A stretch of DNA of 64,000 nucleotides, from the NCBI RefSeq assembly GCF_002217355.1, contig NZ_MUHA01000007.1, positions 369,519 to 433,518 of the forward strand, read 5' to 3'. Below, piece after piece: positions 51,254 through 58,655 of the stretch (positions are counted from its first letter, which is position 1; each line of letters starts with the position of its first letter). The notes under the pieces are model-generated. The model was not told the origin of the DNA. It made no database searches and worked only from the letters and a program-made list of their open reading frames with translations. This stretch comes from Flavobacterium oncorhynchi (GTDB lineage: Bacteria > Bacteroidota > Bacteroidia > Flavobacteriales > Flavobacteriaceae). Position numbers and translations under genes: made by a program.

Positions 51254-51943
51254 ATGAAAACAAATGCAGTGCTTTTTAGAGTGATTGTATGCGTTTTTTC
51301 TTTTAGTTGTTACGCTCAGTCTATAGAGCAGACTATTGCTCATGCTGGAACTGGAAAAACGCAGTCAAAAGTAGATAGCAAATCAAATGAAGATCTTGTT
51401 ATTGATTCTTATTTGGTGGTCGAAGTAATAAATATGCCATTTGGAAAAAGAACAACTAAATATGAAGTCTCAAAGCTTGATATGGTATATACAAACGATC
51501 TAGGACCAAATAACACAAGAACCGTTACTCCAATATACAAAAAGGCAAAAGTTAGAAAAACAGAGATGATTTTGCCTTCGAAAGCTATTGTTGATACTAT
51601 GTCTCAAAAAATTAAACCAATAAAAGTTGAGGTAATTACGCCAGCCTATACTGAGAACTCGGCAAACATAAATATTTTAAACACTTATGCCCATGTTTTA
51701 GACAAAGGATACAAATCTGTAGACATGCTTAAAAAAGTGGCTGATAAGTTTTATTTTGAAGATAATTATGAGGAAGCAGCCAAGTATTATTCTAAGCTTA
51801 TTGATCTTGAGTCAAATTTAGACGCAGTATTTTATTTTAGATATGCCCAGTCTTTGAAAGCAATAAGTGAAATAGAAAAAGCTGAAGAAATGATGAAGTT
51901 GTTTGAAAGCAAAAACGGAAACAGTGAACTAGCTAAAAAATAA
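51254..51943 (+). CDS. Exported TPR protein resembling the N-terminus of OmpA-family TPR/WD40 proteins
   Basis: Protein of 229 aa with a signal peptide (MKTNAVLFRVIVCVFSFSCYAQ). Residues about 60-130 are of unknown type; residues about 155-225 form TPR-like helices (DMLKKVADKFYFEDNYEEAA, KYYSKLIDLESNLDAVFYF, RYAQSLKAI). That TPR block closely resembles the one preceding WD40-like repeats and an OmpA domain in large flavobacterial envelope proteins. Here the protein stops after the TPRs, so it is either a short paralogue or a truncated relative. Partners unknown. Confidence 0.7.
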   Translation: MKTNAVLFRVIVCVFSFSCYAQSIEQTIAHAGTGKTQSKVDSKSNEDLVIDSYLVVEVINMPFGKRTTKYEVSKLDMVYTNDLGPNNTRTVTPIYKKAKVRKTEMILPSKAIVDTMSQKIKPIKVEVITPAYTENSANINILNTYAHVLDKGYKSVDMLKKVADKFYFEDNYEEAAKYYSKLIDLESNLDAVFYFRYAQSLKAISEIEKAEEMMKLFESKNGNSELAKK

Positions 51944-51966
51944 AGCATAAAGTATTAAAACAAAAA

Positions 51967-51989
51967 AAGACGATCAATTTGATCGTCTT
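51967..51989. terminator. Bidirectional terminator between TPR gene and tRNA-Asn
   Basis: Stem AGACGATCAA/TTGATCGTCT with A and T runs on both sides, usable by the plus-strand TPR gene and by the minus-strand tRNA transcript. Confidence 0.9.
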
Positions 51990-51998
51990 TTTTTTAAG

Positions 51999-52072
51999 CT
52001 CCCCCTCTTGGGCTCGAACCAAGGACCCTCTGATTAACAGTCAGATGCTCTAACCAACTGAGCTAAGGAGGA
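51999..52072 (-). tRNA. tRNA-Asn (anticodon GTT), copy 1
   Basis: The minus strand begins TCCTCCTTAGCTCAGTTGG, and the anticodon loop CTGTTAA in the stem CTGA/TCAG gives GTT. The T arm is CTTGG-TTCGAGC-CCAAG and the discriminator base is G, as expected for Asn. 74 nt, no encoded CCA. Identical in sequence to the copy at 52111-52184. Confidence 0.96.
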
Positions 52073-52110
52073 ATCACCTTAAAGGTAAATATGTTTGCTA
52101 AAAAAAGTTG

Positions 52111-52184
52111 CTCCCCCTCTTGGGCTCGAACCAAGGACCCTCTGATTAACAGTCAGATGCTCTAACCAACTGAGCTAAGGAGGA
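52111..52184 (-). tRNA. tRNA-Asn (anticodon GTT), copy 2
   Basis: Same 74-nt sequence as the copy 38 bases away, same strand, so both probably come from one precursor ending at the hairpin at 51967-51989. The pair is a simple tandem duplication. Confidence 0.96.
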
Positions 52185-52270
52185 AGTTGTTGCTCTTTTT
52201 AGCGAGTGCAAATATAATCGATTTTTTAGTTTCTCAAAAATATTTTAACTCTTTTTCTCAATTTTTTTTT

Positions 52271-53611
52271 CTACTTCATAATTGCCTTATAAATATCGTT
52301 TCCGTTTGCGAACAAAAGCAACGCTATAAGTAGTACGAAGCCAACCATTTGGGCGTTTTCAAGGAATTTATCACTCGGTTTTTTACCACTAATCATTTCG
52401 TATAATAAAAACATCACATGACCGCCATCAAGTGCTGGAATTGGCAATAAATTCATTACTCCAAGCATAATTGACAATAAAGCTGTGATTGACCAGAAAG
52501 TTTCCCAGCTCCAAGAACTTGGAAAAATGTTATAAATAGCCGCAAAACCACCTACTTGTTTGTATGCTTTTGTTTCAGGATTAAAAATCATTTTCAATTG
52601 TTTTCCGTAACCTACTAATTGATCTTTTCCTTTTTCAATTCCTACAGGAATAGATTCTAAGAAACCATATTCTTTTGTACTTACTTTATAATATCCAAGT
52701 TTTTCCAATGATTTCATGTCTAAACCACCAACCAATACGTCTAATGTTCCTTTGTCTGAAACCTTAACACTAATAGGTGTTTCTTTTAAATCTCGTAAAA
52801 CAACAGCAGGAATTGTTTTTCCTTTGTTTACTTCTAAAATTGCTTTTACTTCGTCAAAATATTTAATTTTTTGTCCGTTAAGAGAAAGAAATAAATCTTT
52901 TGGTTTTAAATTTTGATTAGCAGAATCCTCAGTTACTTTTCCTACTGCAAAAGGTCTTCTTATATCAACAAGGAACCCTTTTTCTGTTTTAGAAAGCTGA
53001 TCTACAAAATCAGTAGGCATTGTAATAGTCTGTTGTTTCCCGTCTCTTTCAATCAAGATATGTTTTGCCATGATGATATTCATGTTCATATCCTTGTCAA
53101 AATTCTCAACAGTTTTTCCATCAATAGAAATAATTTTGTCACCAGTTTTAAAACCAGCTTTAATCATTGCAGGATTTTCAACTGCCACACCATCTTTTAA
53201 GTCTGCATTAGCAATATAAGTATCGCCGTATGCAAAAGCCATTCCTATATAGATGATAAATGCCAAGATAAAGTTTACTGTAACACCGCCAAGCATAATA
53301 ATCAAACGCTGCCAAGCCGGCTTAGAACGAAATTCCCAAGGTTGTGGAGGTAAAGCCATTTGTTCTTTGTCCATACTTTCGTCGATCATACCAGAGATTT
53401 TTACATAACCTCCAAGCGGTAACCATCCAATTCCGTATTCAGTTTCGCCAATTTTCTTTTTTAAAAGCGAATATTTAACATCAAAAAATAAGTAAAATTT
53501 TTCGACTCTTGTTTTAAATAATTTTGCAGGGATAAAATGCCCTAATTCATGAAGAATAATAAGTAAAGATAAACTCAATAGAAATTGAGAGAGTTTGATA
53601 ACTATATCCAT
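52271..53611 (-). CDS. rseP: RIP metalloprotease (site-2 protease)
   Basis: Inner-membrane zinc protease of 446 aa that cuts transmembrane anti-sigma factors or signal remnants. The zinc motif HELGH is in LLIILHELGHFIPAKLF (about residues 21-25). Two PDZ-like regions occupy about 130-290 (for example KTGDKIISIDGKTVENF). The C-terminal metal-site motif MNLLPIPALDGGHV lies near 388-401. A minus-strand TACTTTTG box at 53640-53647 is 28 bases upstream of the ATG. It could act on the membrane partner of the ECF sigma factor in this window, though that is speculation. Confidence 0.94.
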   Translation of the reverse strand: MDIVIKLSQFLLSLSLLIILHELGHFIPAKLFKTRVEKFYLFFDVKYSLLKKKIGETEYGIGWLPLGGYVKISGMIDESMDKEQMALPPQPWEFRSKPAWQRLIIMLGGVTVNFILAFIIYIGMAFAYGDTYIANADLKDGVAVENPAMIKAGFKTGDKIISIDGKTVENFDKDMNMNIIMAKHILIERDGKQQTITMPTDFVDQLSKTEKGFLVDIRRPFAVGKVTEDSANQNLKPKDLFLSLNGQKIKYFDEVKAILEVNKGKTIPAVVLRDLKETPISVKVSDKGTLDVLVGGLDMKSLEKLGYYKVSTKEYGFLESIPVGIEKGKDQLVGYGKQLKMIFNPETKAYKQVGGFAAIYNIFPSSWSWETFWSITALLSIMLGVMNLLPIPALDGGHVMFLLYEMISGKKPSDKFLENAQMVGFVLLIALLLFANGNDIYKAIMK

Positions 53612-53639
53612 TTTTTATTTTTAGTTCGTATTTAACGCA

Positions 53640-53647
53640 CAAAAGTA
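53640..53647 (-). promoter_or_regulatory. -7 box of rseP
   Basis: The minus strand reads TACTTTTG, an exact TAnnTTTG box, 28 bases before the ATG. The nearest TTG is 26 bases upstream, slightly far. Confidence 0.45.
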
Positions 53648-53922
53648 GCGTTTTCTATTTTAATTTAAGACCGCAAGATAACGTTTAAGGTTTTAAATGT
53701 TTGTTAATAAATGTTCTTCTTTTAAATTAACCAGAACTTATTTGATGTCTTTATAATTAGTATATCATTCGACAACAATGTTACAAATGTCTTATTATGA
53801 TACTTAAAAAACTTTTACTGGCTATTTTTCTAACAAAACCATAATAAGTTCGATGTAACGAAAACGTTCTCAAGAAAATGATTTTTGTTGGAATTATTAA
53901 TTCACCTTTAAATTTTAAAGTT
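53648..53922. other. Gap between rseP and the double-glycine peptide genes
   Basis: AT-rich. An open frame at 53878 runs into the first peptide gene but only extends it upstream of the good ATG. I see no exact -7 box on the plus strand, so the promoter of the peptide genes is not identified. Confidence 0.4.
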
Positions 53923-54063
53923 ATGAATTTAGAAGAGTTGAATTTAGTTGAGCTTAGTACTTATGAAGTGCAAGAAGTTGATGGAGGATGCCCAGTTTGT
54001 ATGTGGTTACAATATGGACCTCATATTACTTCTTTTCTTCAAGGATTAACAGGAATATATTAA
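53923..54063 (+). CDS. Double-glycine leader peptide precursor 1 (bacteriocin-like)
   Basis: Precursor of 46 aa. Residues 1-22 form a leader ending in LSTYEVQEVDGG, which fits the LSxxExxxVxGG consensus recognised by C39-peptidase ABC exporters. The core is 24 aa, beginning CPVCMWLQYG and ending LQGLTGIY, with two cysteines in C-x-x-C directly after the cleavage site. The frame opens 15 codons upstream, but the ATG at 53923 gives the proper leader. A second precursor follows after 17 bases. Export and antimicrobial activity are inferred from the leader only. Confidence 0.72.
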   Translation: MNLEELNLVELSTYEVQEVDGGCPVCMWLQYGPHITSFLQGLTGIY

Positions 54064-54080
54064 TTTAAAACTTAAAAATT

Positions 54081-54206
54081 ATGTTAGTAGAATTAAATAA
54101 GACAGAATTAATTGAAATTGAAGGAGGATGCCAAGATTGTTTTGAAGCAGGACAAAGATGGAGAAGGGCTATTGAGTTAGGTTGTTTAATTTTATTGTTT
54201 CTTTAA
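54081..54206 (+). CDS. Double-glycine leader peptide precursor 2 (bacteriocin-like)
   Basis: Precursor of 41 aa, starting at ATG 54081. Leader MLVELNKTELIEIEGG (16 aa) ends in the double glycine and carries the EL-x-x-I spacing. The core is 25 aa, beginning CQDCFEAGQRWRR and ending in the hydrophobic LGCLILLFL. As in precursor 1, C-x-x-C follows the GG at once, yet the rest of the core is unrelated, so the shared feature is leader plus CxxC. A hairpin terminator follows 12 bases after the stop codon. Confidence 0.7.
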   Translation: MLVELNKTELIEIEGGCQDCFEAGQRWRRAIELGCLILLFL

Positions 54207-54217
54207 AAAAATCATTT

Positions 54218-54248
54218 GAAACTTCCTGAAAAGGAAGTTTCTCCTTTT
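54218..54248 (+). terminator. Terminator of the peptide gene pair
   Basis: Stem GAAACTTCCT/AGGAAGTTTC with a 4-base loop followed by TCCTTTT. Confidence 0.82.
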
Positions 54249-54381
54249 CGTAGTCAATGTTTATCAAAAAAATTAAACTCATTTTAAATCATATTTTTTT
54301 TAAATCAAGGTTTGATAATTGAGAGATTAATAATCAAGCAAATTATTAAAATTCCTATTTAAGATAAATAAACTGTAATAT

Positions 54382-54579
54382 ATGAAATTTTTAAAATATG
54401 TTTTTTTAGTGCTAGGAGTATTATCTGCTATTGGATTTATTAATTCATTTTTTAAATTGGAGTTGACTCACGAATTATTTTTCTTTAAGGCTAATATCTG
54501 GATTTACAGAATTTACCAATTAACACTAGCAGCTGTTTTTATCATAGCCTATTTTAATAAAAGGGATAAAGAAATATAA
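54382..54579 (+). CDS. Small two-helix membrane protein A (candidate immunity protein)
   Basis: Protein of 65 aa with two membrane segments (about 5-24 and 41-58) and a basic C-terminus (NKRDKEI). No family is recognised. It is the first of three small membrane proteins in a peptide/exporter locus; bacteriocin immunity proteins are often of this size and topology, but that role is only suggested by context. Confidence 0.6.
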   Translation: MKFLKYVFLVLGVLSAIGFINSFFKLELTHELFFFKANIWIYRIYQLTLAAVFIIAYFNKRDKEI

Positions 54580-54649
54580 TTTTTTTGAATTCTACAGTTG
54601 TTTAGACTATTGTGGTTTTTCTTATCAAAACATTAAAGTCAGATTGTCT

Positions 54650-54793
54650 ATGAATTTCAGCTCAGATTCAATAAATACTCTCGAAAACCTTATCTCAAAA
54701 AACAAAACAAAGAGTTTTCCAATTTTCTTCATCATAATTATTGCCATTCTAACATTCTTAGTATTATTTAACTTATATAAAATAATAAAATGA
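54650..54793 (+). pseudogene. Truncated duplicate of the HlyD N-terminus
   Basis: Frame of 47 aa whose first 40 residues parallel the HlyD-like gene at 55249: both begin MNFSSDSINTLENLI and continue into a membrane segment. DNA identity is also high over the first 60 bases. It stops right after the membrane helix, so the periplasmic part is missing. Its stop codon overlaps the start of the next small gene (ATGA). It is a partial duplication that may or may not be translated. Confidence 0.68.
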
Positions 54794-54987
54794 AAAAAAA
54801 AATATCATTAGAAAAATTTGCAATTTTTTTCGTGTCGATTTTAATTGCTACTAATACAGGGTTTTATATTTGGGGAAAAGTTATTGCATCAAAGAAAGGA
54901 AATGAGGAACTGTTCTCAGTACCATTATTAATAGCAATTGCTATAAGTACATCTATAAGCATCTTTGCAATTTTTAGAAAAAAATAA
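54790..54987 (+). CDS. Small two-helix membrane protein B (candidate immunity protein)
   Basis: Protein of 65 aa with membrane segments at about 9-30 and 44-61, a short charged loop (ASKKGNEE) and a basic tail (FRKK). Its ATG overlaps the stop of the truncated HlyD copy by four bases, indicating coupled translation. No family is recognised. Confidence 0.6.
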   Translation: MKKKISLEKFAIFFVSILIATNTGFYIWGKVIASKKGNEELFSVPLLIAIAISTSISIFAIFRKK

Positions 54988-55005
54988 TTTTAATGTAAGT
55001 TGTTT

Positions 55006-55179
55006 ATGAAAAAAATCGTTCTCTTTCTGTCGGCTCTTGTATATTTTTCTATTATAATAGTAATGAGAAAATATCCTGAAAATCATGTTTTATCGTTTTT
55101 ATCTGGTGTATTTGCAGCATTAGGTATTGCTTTTTCTGTGTATATGATTACTAAAAAAAGTATTTCAAGAAGTAAATAA
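55006..55179 (+). CDS. Small two-helix membrane protein C
   Basis: Frame of 57 aa from ATG 55006 to TAA at 55179: first helix KKIVLFLSALVYFSIIIV, a short loop MRKYPENHVL, a second helix SFLSGVFAALGIAFSVYMI, and a basic end (TKKSISRSK). Topology resembles the two neighbouring small membrane proteins although the sequences differ. A terminator follows. Confidence 0.58.
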   Translation: MKKIVLFLSALVYFSIIIVMRKYPENHVLSFLSGVFAALGIAFSVYMITKKSISRSK

Positions 55180-55193
55180 TAATTAATTTTTTT

Positions 55194-55238
55194 AGAATAT
55201 TCTCTTTCCAAAAACATAAGAAAGAGAATATTCTTTTT
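55194..55238 (+). terminator. Strong terminator directly before the HlyD-like gene
   Basis: Exact 15-base arms AGAATATTCTCTTTC and GAAAGAGAATATTCT, followed by TTTTAT. It ends only about 10 bases before the HlyD-like ATG at 55249, so transcription from upstream would largely stop before that gene. Confidence 0.88.
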
Positions 55239-55248
55239 ATTTAAAAAA

Positions 55249-56080
55249 ATGAATTTTAGCTCAGACTCAATAAATACCCTCGAAAATCTTATAGCAAAAA
55301 ACAAAATAAAAAGTTTTTCAATTTACTTTATTATTCTTTTAGGAATCCTTATTTTCTTAGGATTATTACCTGTAATTAAAGTAGATATAAGTAGCCAAAG
55401 CCGTGGAATAATCCGTAGTAAAATTGATAATGTTCCTGTCTCTACAATAGTAAGCGGAAAAATAAATGGGATTTTTTTTAAAAATAATAGTTTTGTAAAT
55501 AAAGGAGATACACTTGTAAAAATCTCCAAAGAAAATCTTGAAAGCGATAAAAGAACTCAGGATACATTATCTAGTTCTGTTTTTTCATTGTTAAATGACA
55601 CTTCAAATCTTTTGAATAATAAAACAGCGCAATTATTGACCTCTACAGCAAGGGAAGATTTATTTAGATTTCAATCTAAAAAAAATGAATTGCAAAGCAA
55701 AATATCGCAAGCTCAAATAAATTATGACCGCAATAAAATTCTTTATGATAAAGATATTATTGCAAAGGCAGACTTTGAAAAACTTGAATACGAATTACGC
55801 TTAAGCAAACAAGCTTTGCAAAGTTATATAAACCACAGCTATAATTGGAGAAAGCGGCAATGGTAAAACAACATAATTTCATTACTTCAAAATCTGTATT
55901 CGACAAAAGAAGGAAAAATCTACATTGGAAGTTTTGACACACAATTTATTCATTATCAAAGTCTGCGAAAAATGGTTGGTGTTGAAAGAAGGGACTATAG
56001 TTGAATCTGGAAATCATTTAGATTTATTAAATCAAAAGTCAGAGTATTATAATCTTTGGAGTAAACAGAATCTGCTTTAA
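55249..56080 (+). pseudogene. Chimeric remnant: HlyD secretion protein fused to C-terminal ABC exporter ATPase
   Basis: 55249-55866 encodes 205 aa of an HlyD-family adaptor: membrane helix about 22-42, biotinyl-lipoyl-like VSGKINGIFFKNNSFVNKGD near 71-90, then a coiled coil. Near 55830-55835 the frame runs into ABC ATPase sequence in the +1 frame: TAIIGESGNGKTT is a Walker A loop. A one-base loss near 55874 shifts the frame again (ISLLQNLYSTKEGKIYIGSF). Near 55980 a further internal deletion joins it to the ATPase C-terminus, EGTIVESGNHLDLLNQKSEY, which ends with a stop at 56080. The rest of HlyD and the peptidase and membrane domains of the exporter are gone. Confidence 0.8.
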
Positions 56081-56194
56081 ATGTTTGTTAATAAATAAAC
56101 ATTTCAATTTCTCGTTTTAGCAAGATGCCGTAACTTTACGTTTTACGATACTGTCATTTTTATTGGCAGCACAAAACCATTAAAAGTTACAAAT

Positions 56195-57265
56195 ATGGCA
56201 TCACAATTATTTTCTCCTTTAACTATAAAAAGTATAACCTTAAAAAACAGAATTGCGATTTCGCCAATGTGTCAGTATTCGGCTGTTGATGGGTTTGCAA
56301 ACGATTGGCATTTGGTTCATTTAGGAAGTCGTGCGAGCGGAGGTGCTGGATTGATTATTCAGGAAGCTACAGCAGTTTCACCAGAAGCTAGAATTTCTCC
56401 TGCTGATCTTGGAATTTGGAAAGAGGAACATATTGGTAAACTAAAGCAAATTACCGAATTTATTACTTCTCAAAATTCGGTTCCAGGAATTCAATTGGCG
56501 CATGCAGGACGAAAAGCAAGTGTTTCGGCTCCGTGGCTTGGAAATAAAAAATTAAATTTCGATCAAGACGGATGGCAGACTGTTGCTCCAAGCGCGATTC
56601 CGTATCATGATAACGAACCATTTCTTCCAGAAGCTTTAGACCAAAACGGAATTCAAAAAGTTATTACCGATTTTAAGACAGCAACAAAAAGAGTAGTTGA
56701 AGCTGGATATAAAGTTTTAGAAATTCATGCAGCACATGGATATTTACTGCATCAATTTTTATCGCCTTTAACAAATGTTAGAACTGATGAATATGGTGGG
56801 AGTTTTGAAAATAGAATCCGTTTTACACTTGAAATTTTAGAAGCTGTTCAAACAGAATGGCCAAAAGATTTTCCTTTAATTGTTAGAATTTCAGCAACAG
56901 ATTGGGCAGATGGAGGCTGGAATATTGAAGAGTCTATAAAGCTTTCAAAAATTTTAAAAGAAAAAGGAGTAGATTTAATCGATGTTTCATCAGGAGGATT
57001 GGTTTCACATCAAAAAATTCCAGTTGGCCCAGGTTATCAAGTTCATTTTGCTGAAAAAGTTAAAAAAGAAACAGACATCCTTACAGGTGCTGTAGGTTTA
57101 ATTACTGAAGCAAAACAAGCCGAAGAAATCCTTAATAAAGATCAAGCCGATTTAATTTTATTTGCTAGAGCATCGTTAAGAAATCCTAACTTGCCTTTAG
57201 ATTTTGCTGCAGCATTAAACGACGATATTCATTGGCCAAAACAATACGAAAGAGCTAAACTATAA
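56195..57265 (+). CDS. namA: NADH:flavin oxidoreductase, Old Yellow Enzyme (YqjM type)
   Basis: FMN-dependent ene-reductase of 356 aa. The N-terminus has ISPMCQYSAVDGFANDWH, where the cysteine near residue 26 is the redox-tuning residue of the YqjM/thermophilic-like subclass. Substrate-binding histidines are in LEIHAAHGYLLHQFLSPLTN near 178-197, followed by RTDEYGGSFENRIRF, the FMN-binding signature. It reduces alpha,beta-unsaturated carbonyl compounds; the natural substrate is unknown. Monocistronic, with a palindromic repeat downstream. Confidence 0.92.
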   Translation: MASQLFSPLTIKSITLKNRIAISPMCQYSAVDGFANDWHLVHLGSRASGGAGLIIQEATAVSPEARISPADLGIWKEEHIGKLKQITEFITSQNSVPGIQLAHAGRKASVSAPWLGNKKLNFDQDGWQTVAPSAIPYHDNEPFLPEALDQNGIQKVITDFKTATKRVVEAGYKVLEIHAAHGYLLHQFLSPLTNVRTDEYGGSFENRIRFTLEILEAVQTEWPKDFPLIVRISATDWADGGWNIEESIKLSKILKEKGVDLIDVSSGGLVSHQKIPVGPGYQVHFAEKVKKETDILTGAVGLITEAKQAEEILNKDQADLILFARASLRNPNLPLDFAAALNDDIHWPKQYERAKL

Positions 57266-57274
57266 ATTTATTTA

Positions 57275-57412
57275 GCCACAGATTGCACAGATTGAAAGGA
57301 TTTTTTTGAGTTTTTTCGCCACGAATTTGCACAAATAGGTGCGTTCGAAAGCTTAAAATAATTTGTGATAATTCGTGAAATTCGTGGCGAAAAAAATCAC
57401 ATTAATCTGTGA
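57275..57412. repeat. Nested inverted-repeat element (CACAGATT / CGCCACGAATT)
   Basis: Inner arms TTTTTTCGCCACGAATTT (57311-57328) and its exact reverse complement (57378-57395), with outer CACAGATT-GCACAGATT and AATCTGTG arms. Very similar GCCACGAATT/CACAGATT elements are scattered in Bacteroidota intergenic DNA (recalled). Confidence 0.72.
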
Positions 57413-57429
57413 AAAAAAACTAAAACAAC

Positions 57430-58470
57430 ATGCAAAAAATTAAAACAGCACTATTATCATACGGAATGTCAGGGAAGGTTTTTCATGCCCCATTTTTGGA
57501 TATTCATCCCGGTTTTGAATTATTGGGATCTTGGGAAAGAAGTAAAAAACTCATTCAGGCAGATTATCCTGAAGTAAAAAGTTATCCTTCAATAGACGAT
57601 CTGTTAGCAGATGATGTTGATTTAGTAATTGTAAACACACCAGTTGGAACTCATTACGAGTATGCAAAAAAAGTGCTTTTAGCAGGCAAACATGCTGTTG
57701 TAGAAAAAGCATTTACAACAACTGTTGCTGAAGCCGAAGAACTTACTGCGCTTGCAAAAGAAAAGGGATTAAAACTAGCCGTTTTTCAAAATAGAAGATG
57801 GGACAGCGATTTTAAAACCGTTCAAAAAGTAATCCATGACGGCGTTTTAGGAGAGCTGGTAGAAGCCGAAATTCATTTTGATAGATACAATCCATTATTG
57901 AGCCCAAAAGCGCATAAAGAAACGGCTAATGATGGAGCTGGAGTTCTAAAAGATTTAGGCCCGCATATTATAGATCAGGCTGTTTGTTTATTTGGTTCTC
58001 CAAAGTCGGTTTTTGGAGATATTAGAATTACAAGAGAGAATTCTTTAGTGGACGACTGGATTGATTTATTATTGATTTATGAAGATTTTAGAGTGCGTTT
58101 AAAAGCAGGATTTTTTGTTAGAGAAGCTAATCCAGCATACACAATTCATGGAAAAAAAGGGAGTTTTTTAAAACCTCGCGGCGATGTTCAGGAAGATGAA
58201 TTAAAAATTGGCAAGAAGCCGAATTTAGAAACATGGGGAACTGAATCTGAAGATTTACAAGGAATACTTCATACTGAAATTAACGGAAAAGTAATTCGAG
58301 AAAAAGTATCCACTCTTCAAGGAAATTATTTCTCTTTTTTCGATGGTGTTTTTAATTCAATATCAAATGATACAATAGAGCCTGTTACAGCACAAGACGG
58401 TGTAAAAGTAATGCAGATTATCGAAGCAGCAATTGCAAGTAATGCCGAGAGAAAAGCGATTAACTTATAA
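57430..58470 (+). CDS. Gfo/Idh/MocA-family oxidoreductase
   Basis: NAD(P)-dependent dehydrogenase of 346 aa. The N-terminal Rossmann segment is KTALLSYGMSGKVFHAPFLD, followed by VDLVIVNTPVGTHYEYAKKV and the conserved E-K motif HAVVEKAFTTT near residues 93-103. ENGGVLKDLGPHIIDQ-type sequence (DGAGVLKDLGPHIIDQAV near 172) carries the catalytic His and Asp. Family members act on sugars, inositols or bile-pigment-like compounds; the substrate here is unknown. Confidence 0.9.
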   Translation: MQKIKTALLSYGMSGKVFHAPFLDIHPGFELLGSWERSKKLIQADYPEVKSYPSIDDLLADDVDLVIVNTPVGTHYEYAKKVLLAGKHAVVEKAFTTTVAEAEELTALAKEKGLKLAVFQNRRWDSDFKTVQKVIHDGVLGELVEAEIHFDRYNPLLSPKAHKETANDGAGVLKDLGPHIIDQAVCLFGSPKSVFGDIRITRENSLVDDWIDLLLIYEDFRVRLKAGFFVREANPAYTIHGKKGSFLKPRGDVQEDELKIGKKPNLETWGTESEDLQGILHTEINGKVIREKVSTLQGNYFSFFDGVFNSISNDTIEPVTAQDGVKVMQIIEAAIASNAERKAINL

Positions 58471-58619
58471 GATTTGATGCATTCAATATGGTTCTTTGAG
58501 TTTAGTAAAAATGAATGTTTTTATGTGTTAAAAACAATTTATGGCTTCAACTTATAAAACTACAACGTTATAACTTGTAGAACTAGTAGGGTTTGGCGGT
58601 CAATAAAATCTCTTTTTTG

Positions 58620-58627
58620 TACTTTTA
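58620..58627 (+). promoter_or_regulatory. Possible -7 box for the MFS gene
   Basis: TACTTTTA is one mismatch from TAnnTTTG, with TTTGG 24 bases upstream. It lies inside the upstream extension of the MFS reading frame, arguing for a start after 58630. Confidence 0.35.
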
Positions 58628-58655
58628 TACTGTCAAACCTAAAAAAGTATCCATT

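Noticed and set aside
54245..54310. 21-codon frame starting ATGTTTATCAAAAAA
   Set aside because: Short, lies just after a terminator and shows no motif; could be a remnant but is not supportable.
52271..56080. Insertion sequence or phage at the peptide locus
   Set aside because: No transposase, integrase or terminal repeats were seen; the tRNA-Asn pair nearby shows no attached partial tRNA copy downstream.
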